Origin: Candidatus Cloacimonadota bacterium
Lineage (GTDB): Bacteria > Cloacimonadota > Cloacimonadia > Cloacimonadales > Cloacimonadaceae
DNA length: 43,536 nt
Direction: 5' to 3'
NCBI GenBank assembly: GCA_023228125.1
Contig: JALOBT010000021.1
Location: 1-43,536, forward strand
The notes below the pieces were generated by a model. The model was not told the origin of the DNA. It saw only the letters and a list, made by a program, of their open reading frames with translations, and made no database searches. Shown piece after piece: positions 24,066 through 31,779 of the stretch (position 1 is the first letter of the stretch; the number at the start of each line of letters is the position of its first letter). The translations under genes and the position numbers were made by a program.

Positions 24066-25378
24066 GATATCTACAGCTCCTCGCTATTTTAGTTCTGCTC
24101 AGCTCTTGCAGCACAAACCAGACTTTACCAGCCTGGATTGATGGCTTTGAGCATGATCCCAAGTATTTCAGTGCCTTGAGCGTGGTGAATGCAAAGCAGC
24201 CGGATTACAAGGAACTGGCCCGGGATTATGCGGCCCGGGAGATTGCCATGCAGATCAGCACCAGCATCGAATCCCAAGTAAATATCAACGACAGCGAACG
24301 CTATGGCATCTCGCATACCGAATACCTTTCTTCTATCCGCAGCAGTACCTCCGCCCGCTTGAAAAATCTCAGCCCTGTGTACAGCTATGAAGACGCGCAA
24401 AAATACTATGTGCTATACCGGCTGAGTAAGGCAGAATACTATGCCCAACGCGCCCTGGAGCGAGACAGAGCCTTGGTAAAAGCCGCTGATCTCTTGCAAA
24501 AATATGATCTCAACCCCAGCAGCCCCGCCTCAGGCATTTTGCTGCTGATCTCAGCTTTGGATAGCGTCGCAGAATTCCTGGATCTGCCGCTGATCTATAA
24601 GGGACAGGATCTGGGCACAGAAATCTTTGCCCGTATGTACGATCTTCCCCTCAAGCTGCAATACACCTGGGATAGCCCTGAGCTGGAAGTCACAGCCAAG
24701 GATGCCAAACCGTATATCATCAGCGGTAAAACCTTCCTTAGCGATGAGGAGGCTCCAGCCCCCAGGATCCCGCTTTGCTTTAGCTCTGAAACTATCAAGA
24801 TTCCAGCAACTGCCGTTAGCGATCTTCGAGGCTACTTTTCTATTACTATCAACAGGATAGATAGCTTTGCTGCCACTCAGTACATTGATCTGAGTTTTGA
24901 CCAACACTATTACGATGCTCATTTTCAACATCCCACGGCTTTGGGCATTTGGCAGAGCCTGCATTTCGTTCCCCAGAGGCTGAAACTGAAGGTCTTAAGG
25001 CCTCGTGTTTATCTGGATTATGCCTACATCTCCGGTTATCAAAGCGGGCTGAGTGAATCCATCTCCGGCTCGCTGGCCAATCTCAATCTGGCGCAGAGCT
25101 CAAAAGCGGAGGATTCCCAGTATATCATCCAGGTAAGAATCTTCCCCAAAGATGGCGATTATCTGCCCAGGCTGAATTACTATACCACCTTTGCAGATAT
25201 TCATCTTACCTTGCTGGATCCCCAGACCGGTGCCACTGTGAACTATCTGGAATCACTGAATCTGAAAAGCGGTGGAAACAGCCGTGAAAATGGCCAGCGT
25301 AATGCCGAAAGAGATGCGGTGAAGGAAATCTGCGATACGCTCTTATACCAGCTCGTTTATACTTATTTGATCCAATAG
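24062..25378 (+). CDS. LPP20-family lipoprotein
   Basis: A 438-residue lipoprotein with signal peptide and lipobox LSSC (Cys16). The mature start, LPAWIDGFEHDPKYFSALS, and the following helix with DYAAREIAMQISTSIESQV match the LPP20 lipoprotein family (P-x-W-[IV] start, about residues 22-150). The remainder (about 170-438) is a less conserved region with a carboxypeptidase-regulatory-like part near 230-290 and a terminal RDAVKEICDTLLYQL helix. It is translationally coupled (ATGA) to the CsgG-like lipoprotein. CsgG- and LPP20-type proteins co-occur in several phyla, but the function of the pair is unknown. It ends 30 bases before a convergent gene, with no obvious terminator. Confidence 0.8.
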   Translation: MRYLQLLAILVLLSSCSTNQTLPAWIDGFEHDPKYFSALSVVNAKQPDYKELARDYAAREIAMQISTSIESQVNINDSERYGISHTEYLSSIRSSTSARLKNLSPVYSYEDAQKYYVLYRLSKAEYYAQRALERDRALVKAADLLQKYDLNPSSPASGILLLISALDSVAEFLDLPLIYKGQDLGTEIFARMYDLPLKLQYTWDSPELEVTAKDAKPYIISGKTFLSDEEAPAPRIPLCFSSETIKIPATAVSDLRGYFSITINRIDSFAATQYIDLSFDQHYYDAHFQHPTALGIWQSLHFVPQRLKLKVLRPRVYLDYAYISGYQSGLSESISGSLANLNLAQSSKAEDSQYIIQVRIFPKDGDYLPRLNYYTTFADIHLTLLDPQTGATVNYLESLNLKSGGNSRENGQRNAERDAVKEICDTLLYQLVYTYLIQ

Positions 25379-25408
25379 CGCCGGTAATAAAATCTGCCCT
25401 AAAAAGGA

Positions 25409-26065
25409 CTATTCATAGATCGTGTCGCCTATTCTAAGGCGGGTCACATAGATGATCTCACAAGCACCATTGCCGGTATCTTCTCGTGATTCGCTACTAT
25501 TCCAAGCGGAGATCATCCTGCCATTCTTACTGGCCTGAACATTCACGAGATGCCCTTCAATGCGGATCAGATCCCCTTTTCTGGCTTTCTTCATGGCTTT
25601 TTGGATGTTTTTGGAGGCAGGAATCAGATGGTTATTTGACATGTGATCTTGCACATATTTAGGATCTACGGTAGCATTTTTCTTCATGTTATACAGACAG
25701 AACCGGGAGGTTTGCCTGAACTTCATCTGGTCCAGATACTGTGGCATATCTCCCCAAGTCAGGGCAAAATCATAAGGGGCAAGCCTATTCATGAAGCCGT
25801 GCAAATAGCGTTTTTTGCTGACCAATTGCCCATCTATGGTATATTTGGCCTTTGCGCTCAGCACGATCATGCGCTTGCCAAAATTCAACACAGGCAGAGC
25901 CTCACGCATGCTGTCATCCTGAATAGGATCGCGGCTAAAGTCGATGGGATCGTTCCCCAAAGCCGGGCTGCCTTCTGCTTTGCCAAGCCAGAGCAATAGC
26001 GTGGTTGCGCTTCCTGCTACCAGCAAAGCACACACGGACAATATGATGATATCTATTTTGCGCAA
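25409..26065 (-). CDS. Membrane-anchored protein of unknown function
   Basis: A 218-residue protein counted from a TTG start at 26065, preceded by AGGGGA. An upstream ATG at 26125 has no good ribosome site. The N-terminal helix (about residues 4-26, IDIIILSVCALLVAGSATTLLLWL) anchors it, probably with the rest outside the cytoplasm. The core contains SAKAKYTIDGQLVSKKRYLHGF, then LAPYDFALTWGDM, SNNHLIPAS and KKARKGDLIRIEGHLV. I recall a similar arrangement (Y-x-I-x-G, PYD-x-ALTWG, NxH-x-IPA, GD-x-(I/V)-x-(I/L)-x-G-x-LV) from uncharacterised proteins of other bacteria; that is memory, not a search. No operon partner is visible. Confidence 0.65.
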   Translation of the reverse strand: MRKIDIIILSVCALLVAGSATTLLLWLGKAEGSPALGNDPIDFSRDPIQDDSMREALPVLNFGKRMIVLSAKAKYTIDGQLVSKKRYLHGFMNRLAPYDFALTWGDMPQYLDQMKFRQTSRFCLYNMKKNATVDPKYVQDHMSNNHLIPASKNIQKAMKKARKGDLIRIEGHLVNVQASKNGRMISAWNSSESREDTGNGACEIIYVTRLRIGDTIYE

Positions 26066-26134
26066 GTGGATTCCCCTTTTTCTGTCATCTGGAAATACAA
26101 ATCTCTGAGAACCTGAGAGTGTCAAGAGGTAATT

Positions 26135-26250
26135 GAGAATTGAGAATTTAAACTAATGTAAAATTTAGGATGTAGAATGTAGAATTAATTGAGAATTTAA
26201 ACTAATGTAAAATTTAGGATGTAGAATGTAGAATTAATTGAGAATTGAGT
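26135..26250. repeat. Perfect 49-bp tandem duplication with GAGAATT heptads
   Basis: Bases 26142-26190 are repeated identically at 26191-26239, followed by a partial third copy. The unit contains GAGAATT and ATGTAGAATGTAGAATTA. The same words recur at 40276-40303 and 40347-40385, so this belongs to a dispersed AT-rich repeat family. It lies between two divergently read genes and upstream of a promoter. Confidence 0.9.
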
Positions 26251-26277
26251 ATAGAACTGCTACGTTTAAGAATCAGC

Positions 26278-26306
26278 TTGACAGATATTCCCCTGATAGC
26301 TTTAAT
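26278..26306 (+). promoter_or_regulatory. Promoter of the small barrel-like gene
   Basis: TTGACA (26278-26283), a 17-base spacer and TTTAAT (26301-26306) lie 30 bases ahead of the 26337 start. Confidence 0.65.
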
Positions 26307-26336
26307 GAATCAAATTGAAAAATAGGAGCTCCAGAT

Positions 26337-26825
26337 ATGTTCAAGAAGATTTTGATCCTACTCTTCGTGTGCGTGAGTGCTCATTTGGCAGGGATGGATA
26401 AATACAATACTGCCATGGGCGTGCATTTTGGCACATCTACCGGCAATGGTTACAGCATCAGGAAATGGGGAAACACAAATGCATACCAGTTAACTTTTGC
26501 TGCTTACACTACCGGAAATCGTAATTCCAACCATAACCCGCGGAAAAACTCGATCTCTTTGGGAGCGAATTACCTTTGGGGACTTCACGATTCCCAGCGC
26601 TACAAATTTTATGTGTTGAGCGGAATGGCTTATACTATTCGCAGAGTTAAAGAAGACGGCACTTGGGAAAGTGACGACCGTTGGGCTGTGGGAGCCGGGC
26701 CCGGATTTGAATTTGAGTTTTCGGACCGTTTTCATGTCAGCATAGAGCTGCCCATGACCTATAATTACAAAGATGATATCACGATGTATATACCCTCTGG
26801 GGGATTTTACTACTATTTTAAGTAG
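26337..26825 (+). CDS. Small exported beta-barrel-like protein
   Basis: A 162-residue exported protein with a signal peptide at about residues 1-19 (FKKILILLFVCVSAHLAG). The mature part is almost all alternating strands with many Gly and aromatic residues (for example YNTAMGVHFGTSTGNGYSIRK, SISLGANYLWG, GAGPGFEFEFSDRF) and ends in FYYYFK. That fits a small outer-membrane barrel of about eight strands, but no family is recognised. TAGGAG precedes the ATG. It has its own promoter and terminator, so it is monocistronic. Confidence 0.7.
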   Translation: MFKKILILLFVCVSAHLAGMDKYNTAMGVHFGTSTGNGYSIRKWGNTNAYQLTFAAYTTGNRNSNHNPRKNSISLGANYLWGLHDSQRYKFYVLSGMAYTIRRVKEDGTWESDDRWAVGAGPGFEFEFSDRFHVSIELPMTYNYKDDITMYIPSGGFYYYFK

Positions 26826-26848
26826 TTTTAGCGCAATATCATATTTCG

Positions 26849-26872
26849 GCCGGGACTTGCTCCCGGCTTTTT
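26849..26872 (+). terminator. Intrinsic terminator
   Basis: GCCGGGA (26849-26855) pairs with TCCCGGC (26861-26867), followed by five T. It ends the small barrel gene. Confidence 0.9.
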
Positions 26873-26879
26873 GTTTAGT

Positions 26880-26994
26880 TTTTGAAGTAGATGAAGGCCA
26901 ATTGGTAAGCGACGCATTGTATCAGCAGTATTTGGATAAATACAATGCGTGGAAGCTTGCCTTGGTTGATTACTACAAATTCTTTGAGGAGTGA
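26880..26994 (+). pseudogene. Possible remnant of a coding region
   Basis: After the terminator, a plus-strand frame without a plausible start reads like the end of a real protein: VDEGQLVSDALYQQYLDK followed by a Tyr- and Lys-rich helix ending DYYKFFEE and a stop at 26994. There is no ribosome site or ATG in frame after the terminator. An 11-bp inverted repeat (26912-26922 with 26940-26950) lies within it. It may be a decayed gene or chance. Confidence 0.25.
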
Positions 26995-27107
26995 TACCCG
27001 CTGATAATGATATCTATCTTCCAATAGCTTGCGTAGCAGATTCTGACGATTAACATTATGAGATGACGGCACGCTTCCATTCTAATGGTGAAGCAAGATA
27101 ATTATCG

Positions 27108-27165
27108 ATTTCGGGGAATGCAATCCCCAAATATGGCCATATTCAGGGAGTGCAATCCCCGAAAT
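27108..27165. repeat. Nested inverted repeats (REP-like element)
   Basis: An outer 10-bp pair, ATTTCGGGGA (27108-27117) with TCCCCGAAAT (27156-27165), encloses two related hairpin words GGGGAATGCAATCCCC and GGGAGTGCAATCCCC. A perfect 14-bp palindrome, AATATGGCCATATT (27130-27143), sits at the centre. Five bases downstream lies copy 2 of the 18-nt repeat. I see no gene in 26995-27348. Confidence 0.85.
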
Positions 27166-27169
27166 TGAC

Positions 27170-27187
27170 TTTCCCGGAAAAACCAGA
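27170..27187 (+). repeat. Dispersed 18-nt repeat, copy 2
   Basis: TTTCCCGGAAAAACCAGA differs at one base from the copy at 22108-22125. Confidence 0.5.
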
Positions 27188-27296
27188 CCCATAAATATGG
27201 ATTATAATAGAGCCTGATGAATCTGTATAAAACCGTCTAAATCGCAAAATCCACGGGGTCATTAGCTAATTGGAGATGCCCAGAGTTCGTTTTTTC

Positions 27297-27324
27297 TTGA
27301 CAGATTGTCAAAACTATTTAGAGT
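27297..27324 (+). promoter_or_regulatory. Possible promoter
   Basis: TTGACA (27297-27302) is followed, after 16 bases, by TAGAGT (27319-27324), a weak -10 box, 25 bases ahead of the 27349 start. Confidence 0.4.
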
Positions 27325-27348
27325 GAGGAAAATCTATAGGAGTACAGA

Positions 27349-27963
27349 ATGAAAAGAATCATCATTTTACTGTTGATCACAGTCACAAGCCTTGCACTCT
27401 TTGCCGAAAGCGCAAAGTCTGAAGCAATAGGAAGCCTGGATACAGCGAAATCAATGATCCAAAGCGGGAAATATCTCAAAGCTCAGGAAGAGCTGAATTA
27501 TGCCCAAGCCAAAATCAGCGAGCTTCTTGCGGAAGACCTGATCAAATACATCCCGGATGCCCCGGCTGGGTTTACCCAGGAAGACAAAACTTCACAATCT
27601 CTGGGTCAGGCGGGAGCCATCATTGGCAGTGCAAATGCCATCGCCGCCACCGGCACTTATAGCAAAGACGATATGAGCTTTGATCTAACCATCGCGGTGG
27701 GCGGTCTGCCCGGAAAGACTGGTGGTCTGATGGGCCTGGCAGCAATGTTTGGCGGTATGACTGATATGAAAACCAAAACCATCCGGGTAAAAGGCTATAA
27801 TGCCACTCTGGAATATGACGATGACGATGAATCTGGAACTTTGACCATTAAGGTGGGAGAAAACATTACAGTGTTAGTTACAGGTGAAAATCTGGTCGAT
27901 GCTGATGCAATGAAGACTTTGGCTGAGAAGGTCGATTTTGATTCGTTATTAAAAGCTTTTTAG
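27349..27963 (+). CDS. Exported protein of unknown function
   Basis: A 204-residue exported protein with a signal peptide at about residues 1-20 (IIILLLITVTSLALFAES). An N-terminal helical region (AKSMIQSGKYLKAQEELNYA, about 33-55) looks TPR-like. Then comes DLIKYIPDAPAGF, followed by a Gly-rich segment (LGQAGAIIGSANAIAATGTY). A C-terminal half with a DDDDESGTLTIKVGENITV strand pair and VDFDSLLKAF at the end completes it. The KY(I/V)P-x2-P-x-GF start and the Gly-rich middle recall small periplasmic proteins whose role is unknown. AGGAG precedes the ATG. It stands alone, with a strong terminator. Confidence 0.7.
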   Translation: MKRIIILLLITVTSLALFAESAKSEAIGSLDTAKSMIQSGKYLKAQEELNYAQAKISELLAEDLIKYIPDAPAGFTQEDKTSQSLGQAGAIIGSANAIAATGTYSKDDMSFDLTIAVGGLPGKTGGLMGLAAMFGGMTDMKTKTIRVKGYNATLEYDDDDESGTLTIKVGENITVLVTGENLVDADAMKTLAEKVDFDSLLKAF

Positions 27964-27985
27964 TAGATTATCCGTTGTTATTAAC

Positions 27986-28016
27986 CCCCGTTTGTCAAAG
28001 GCAAACGGGGTTTTTT
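27986..28016 (+). terminator. Intrinsic terminator
   Basis: CCCCGTTTG (27986-27994) pairs with CAAACGGGG (28002-28010), followed by six T. It sits 5 bases before the stop codon of the convergent PASTA gene. Confidence 0.93.
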
Positions 28017-28021
28017 ATGTC

Positions 28022-28597
28022 CTAATCGAAGTAAGGGTAATCGTCATAATCCAGGCTATCGGCTCTAGTCTCGGGGCCGCGGCTCAGGGTAAGCCGGATC
28101 ATGGAGTTCTTTTCCAATTTTGTGCCAGGAGAGGGCTGAGACCGGATGACCTCGTTTTGCGCATAATCATCACTGTACAAAGAATCTACGATGCTGCTTC
28201 TGAGATCGTAATTCCGTAGCATTACCATGGCCTGCTGAAAGCGGCTGCCTCGCAGGTCCGGCACTGTCACCATTTTGCTGCCTTTGCTGATCACCAAAAA
28301 TACGGTGCCTTCCTGCTTGATCCGGGTTCCCGGGACGGGAGATTGATCCAGGATCTGGTCTGCCTTGAAGGCTTCATTGTAAAGCGAGTCCTTAACCACT
28401 ACGTGCAGTTTATGCTCGGCAAGCTCTCTTTTGGCCAGTGCCACGGTAAGGCCCACAACGTTTGGGGTATCTACCTTTTTGGGGCGGCCAATAGCCAGAG
28501 GAAGAATCGCCTGGCTAAAAATGAAGGCGGTTACAAAGATGATCCCCAGCCCGATTCCGAGCATATACCCCCATTTTCTCAGCTCTGTTTTGCTCAT
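28022..28597 (-). CDS. Membrane protein with two PASTA domains
   Basis: A 191-residue protein. A TM helix at about residues 12-32 (MLGIGLGIIFVTAFIFSQAIL) is followed by two PASTA domains. The first (about 40-105) has VDTPNVVGLTVALAKRELAEHKL and QSPVPGT; the second (about 108-172) has VTVPDLRGSRFQQAMVML and SQPSPGT. PASTA domains bind muropeptides or beta-lactams in kinases and PBPs. Here there is no kinase or transpeptidase domain. The start at 28597 has GTGAG upstream; a longer frame to 28633 would overlap rsmB and lacks a ribosome site. It lies directly after rsmB, 7 bases away, as the last gene of the operon. In Firmicutes rsmB is also followed by a phosphatase and a PASTA kinase, which may hint at an old linkage. 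Confidence 0.9.
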   Translation of the reverse strand: MSKTELRKWGYMLGIGLGIIFVTAFIFSQAILPLAIGRPKKVDTPNVVGLTVALAKRELAEHKLHVVVKDSLYNEAFKADQILDQSPVPGTRIKQEGTVFLVISKGSKMVTVPDLRGSRFQQAMVMLRNYDLRSSIVDSLYSDDYAQNEVIRSQPSPGTKLEKNSMIRLTLSRGPETRADSLDYDDYPYFD

Positions 28598-28604
28598 TTT
28601 CGTC

Positions 28605-29921
28605 TCACTTTGTCTTTTGCATCTTGGCGGCAAAAGCTCCGTCCATGTGATGTTTGAAGGGGATGGTCTTCATAAAGCCTTTTTCGGTATAGGCTTTGGG
28701 GATGTATTTCTGGGCCGGGATCAGTTTGAAATTGGGATTATGCGCCAGGAAACGCTCGATCTGCGCTTCGTTTTCCTGGGGGTTCATGGTGCAGGTGGAA
28801 TAAACTAAGTAGCCTTCCAGTTTCACAAAATTTGCCGCATGATCCAGTGCTTTGGCTTGCAATTTGACCAATTGAGGGATGTCGTGCCGGGTCTGCCATC
28901 TGAGATCTGCCTTGCGGGAAAAGACACCCCAACCGGAGCAGGGTGCATCCACCAGGACTCTGTGGTAAGCGGGGGCTACCGGGCCATACTTCAGCGCATC
29001 TGTGGTAATTTGTTTGATATTGGTGATTTGCAGGCGGTCTGCCGCTTGTTTTAGCAGCTTCATCTTTTGGGGAATTCTATCCACTGCGATCACTTCCCCG
29101 GTGTTTTGCATCCTCTCTGCGATGTAGGTGCACTTGCCTCCCGGAGCGGCAAAAAAGTCCAATACAGATTGGTCTGGCTGGGGGTCCAAGAGCTCAATAA
29201 CCATAGCTGCCGAGCTATCCTGAACCGAGAAATAGCCTTCCGAAAAGGCCACTTCATCCAAAACCTCGGAAGCCTGTTTGGTGGTAAACATCATCTTACT
29301 GGCCTCACAGGGGGTAATCTCGATCTGCCTGCGGGTAAAATACTTCTGCAGTTTTTCCGGAGTGGTGGCCAGGGAATTCACCCGGATATGCAAGGCGGGA
29401 TTTTCGTTGAAATACATTGCCAGATACTCTGTGGATTCTTCACCAAAGAGCTCAATCCAGGTCTTAATCAAATCCGGCGGGTAAGAGTGTTCGTAGGCAA
29501 TCCTAAAAATAGGATCTTCTGGATACTTGGTTTTGTCTTCTCTGAGATAGGCCCTGAGAATAGCATTTACAAAATCCGCTACGGGCTCGGATAGAATATT
29601 TTTGGCAAGTTCCACAGTCTCATTTACAGCCGCGTGCGGCGGGATGCTATCCAGATAGATGATCTGGTACAAGCCCAGATAGAGCATGATCTTGATCTTG
29701 AGATCGGTGGATTCATACTTCTGGGCCTCGGTATAATGCGAGAGAATAAAGTCCAGCTTTTGGCGCATTTTGACTACGCCCTTTACCGTGGTATAGAAGA
29801 GAGCGACGTCTTCACCGCTGGCTTTCAGTTTTTTGGCTCTGCGTTGGAGTAGTGCATCGGAAAAATCGCCGTCTTTGAACACTCTCAGGATCACTGTATA
29901 TGCTTCATGTCTAAAACTCAT
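28605..29921 (-). CDS. rsmB: 16S rRNA m5C967 methyltransferase RsmB
   Basis: A 438-residue RsmB/Sun enzyme, of normal length. An N-terminal NusB-like domain spans residues 1-130 (FYTTVKGVVKMRQKLDFIL, HAAVNETVELAK). The SAM-binding domain follows with LDFFAAPGGK (about 254-263), C328 in DAPCSG and the catalytic C377 in YSTCTMNPQENE. It methylates C967 of 16S rRNA. Its ATG overlaps the ruvA stop by four bases, so it is translationally coupled in the fusA-like/yebC/ruvCA/rsmB operon. Confidence 0.96.
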   Translation of the reverse strand: MSFRHEAYTVILRVFKDGDFSDALLQRRAKKLKASGEDVALFYTTVKGVVKMRQKLDFILSHYTEAQKYESTDLKIKIMLYLGLYQIIYLDSIPPHAAVNETVELAKNILSEPVADFVNAILRAYLREDKTKYPEDPIFRIAYEHSYPPDLIKTWIELFGEESTEYLAMYFNENPALHIRVNSLATTPEKLQKYFTRRQIEITPCEASKMMFTTKQASEVLDEVAFSEGYFSVQDSSAAMVIELLDPQPDQSVLDFFAAPGGKCTYIAERMQNTGEVIAVDRIPQKMKLLKQAADRLQITNIKQITTDALKYGPVAPAYHRVLVDAPCSGWGVFSRKADLRWQTRHDIPQLVKLQAKALDHAANFVKLEGYLVYSTCTMNPQENEAQIERFLAHNPNFKLIPAQKYIPKAYTEKGFMKTIPFKHHMDGAFAAKMQKTK

Positions 29922-30520
29922 TTTGCCCTCTGATAAAGTCTCTTAATCACTTCTTTGATCAATTTTTCCTCGGGAAACTCGAGCTCTTCAGGCCCCAGGA
30001 GTTTTAATTCCCGCTGGATCAAGCCTGCGTTGAATCCCAAGGCCATCAAGGCACTTTCCACTTCTTGCAGCGGTGCGTGGACAAGCTCAAATTGTGAGGC
30101 ATCCACATAGTCCATTAGCTTGTGAATCTTATCTCCGAGCTCCACGATCAGGCGTTGGGCACTCTTTTTTCCAATGCCGGGAACCTTGGTGAGCAGGCCT
30201 TCTTCGCCGCTTTGGATACTTCTCACAAAGGCGGGTATACTCAGGGTGGAGAGAATGGAGATAGCAGTCTTGGGGCCGATGCCGCTGACTTTGGTGAGCT
30301 GAGAAAAGAGTTCGCGCTCGGCGCGGCTGGCAAAGCCATAGATGCGCGCATCGTCTTGCGAAAAACTGAGATAGCAGTATAGTGAATACTCGCTGCCCAC
30401 AGGCGGAAGTTTCTCATAGGTAGAGACGGGGATTTTGAGCTCCCAGCCTATGCCCATGGTTTCGATCACCGCTATCACGGGGCTTTTTTGAGTGAGCAGG
30501 CCTTTGATGTATTCGATCAT
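29918..30520 (-). CDS. ruvA: Holliday junction helicase subunit RuvA
   Basis: A 200-residue RuvA of typical length. It has an N-terminal OB domain (MIEYIKGLLT, YCYLSFSQDDARIYGF), two helix-hairpin-helix motifs near residues 70-125 (TKVSGIGPKTAISIL, TKVPGIGKKSAQRLIVEL) and a C-terminal RuvB-contacting domain (VESALMALGFN). It binds four-way junctions and recruits RuvB. It overlaps both ruvC and rsmB by ATGA. No ruvB is adjacent in this window. Confidence 0.97.
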   Translation of the reverse strand: MIEYIKGLLTQKSPVIAVIETMGIGWELKIPVSTYEKLPPVGSEYSLYCYLSFSQDDARIYGFASRAERELFSQLTKVSGIGPKTAISILSTLSIPAFVRSIQSGEEGLLTKVPGIGKKSAQRLIVELGDKIHKLMDYVDASQFELVHAPLQEVESALMALGFNAGLIQRELKLLGPEELEFPEEKLIKEVIKRLYQRAK

Positions 30521-31002
30521 TTGGCTTTATCCCATTTGATGCGGTTAAAGTGTGTGGTGGCTATAGCCAGGGCGTCATAGGCGTCATCGCGAAGCTTTTT
30601 CTCACTGAGGGGGTATAATTTATGGATCATATAGCGTACCTGTGCTTTGGTGGCATTTCCTGTGCCCACCACCGCCTTTTTGACTTCGCGGGGGCTGTAT
30701 TCCACGATGGGGATTCCCTGCTGAGCCAAAGCCAGGAGGATTACTCCGCGGGCATGGCCCAGGACAAAGATGCTCTTTATATGTTTTTGAAAGAACATCG
30801 TTTCAATCGCCGCATAATCTGGTTTATACTCCTTTATCACGCCTGTTATCGTTTCGTATAACAGGCAAAGACGTTGACCCAAATCTGCTTGGCGGGTTAC
30901 ATCAATCAGGTCACAACCCGCAGCTATCACTTTGCTTTTTTCAAATTGGATAAGCCCATAACCGCAATAGCGGCTACCGGGGTCTATCCCCAATATCATC
31001 AT
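30517..31002 (-). CDS. ruvC: Holliday junction resolvase RuvC
   Basis: A 161-residue endonuclease of the RNase H fold. The four catalytic acids are visible: D7 in LGIDPGS, E67 in AIETMFF, and D139/D140 with D143 in RDDAYDALA. It cuts Holliday junctions after RuvAB migration. The start is one of two adjacent ATGs. It follows yebC by 6 bases and overlaps ruvA. The order yebC-ruvC-ruvA is common in bacteria. Confidence 0.97.
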   Translation of the reverse strand: MMILGIDPGSRYCGYGLIQFEKSKVIAAGCDLIDVTRQADLGQRLCLLYETITGVIKEYKPDYAAIETMFFQKHIKSIFVLGHARGVILLALAQQGIPIVEYSPREVKKAVVGTGNATKAQVRYMIHKLYPLSEKKLRDDAYDALAIATTHFNRIKWDKAK

Positions 31003-31008
31003 GGAAGA

Positions 31009-31761
31009 TCATTCCTCGGCTGAAAGCTCTGCCACCACCTCATCGGATAGCTCAAAATTGGAATACACCTTTTGAACGTCATCAAGATCTTCCAGCATAT
31101 CGATCAGCCGCAAGAGTTTTGAGGCCACTTCATCGGCGTTAACTGTAGTTTTGGGAATCCTGGTAAGCTCGGCATTTTCCACCGGAAATCCGGCAGCTTC
31201 GAAATTAGCCAAGACGGTGTGAAACTCTGTGGGAGAAGTATATACATCGAAGTACTCTTCGGCAGTTTCCACGTCTTCAGCACCGGCTTCCAAAGCTTGC
31301 ATCATAAATTCATCTTCATCAAGGCCTGCCACAGGGACATTAAAATAGCCCTTAAACTCAAAATTCCAGGATACCGCTCCGCTTTCAGCCAGATTCCCGC
31401 CATACTTTGTCAGGGTGTGACGCAATTCTGCTACGGTGCGGTTTCTGTTATCGGTCATCACGTCTATTACGATGCCGACTCCTGCCTGGCCGTAGCCTTC
31501 ATAGGTAATCTCTTCATAAGAGACACCTTCGATCTCGCCTGTGCCGCGTTTGATGGCACGTTCGATGTTTTCGCGAGGCATATTGGCTGCCTTGGCCGTG
31601 AGAATAGCGGTTCTAAGCCGGGGATTGGCCTCAGCATCTCCACCGCCATTTTTCGCTGCCAAAATGATTTCCTTGACCAAACGGGTAAATATCTTACCAC
31701 GCTTGGCATCTGCTGCACCTTTTTTGTGCTTGATCGAGCTCCACTTATTGTGTCCGGACAT
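31009..31761 (-). CDS. yebC: YebC/PmpR-family regulator or translation factor
   Basis: A 250-residue YebC protein. The N-terminus MSGHNKWSSIKHKKGAAD is the family hallmark, followed by FTRLVKEI, MPRENIERAIKRGTG (about 64-78) and the YEGYGQAGVGI segment (about 89-99). A charged C-terminal tail ends it. Members act as DNA-binding regulators and, as later shown for several, help ribosomes through proline stretches. It lies between the EF-G-like gene (18 bases upstream) and ruvC, so translation and recombination genes are mixed in the operon. Confidence 0.97.
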   Translation of the reverse strand: MSGHNKWSSIKHKKGAADAKRGKIFTRLVKEIILAAKNGGGDAEANPRLRTAILTAKAANMPRENIERAIKRGTGEIEGVSYEEITYEGYGQAGVGIVIDVMTDNRNRTVAELRHTLTKYGGNLAESGAVSWNFEFKGYFNVPVAGLDEDEFMMQALEAGAEDVETAEEYFDVYTSPTEFHTVLANFEAAGFPVENAELTRIPKTTVNADEVASKLLRLIDMLEDLDDVQKVYSNFELSDEVVAELSAEE

Positions 31762-31779
31762 ACTTACCTCTATGTTGTT

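Noticed and set aside
26135..26250. CRISPR or transposon end
   Set aside because: The 49-bp units are directly adjacent without spacers, and no transposase or terminal inverted repeat is seen.
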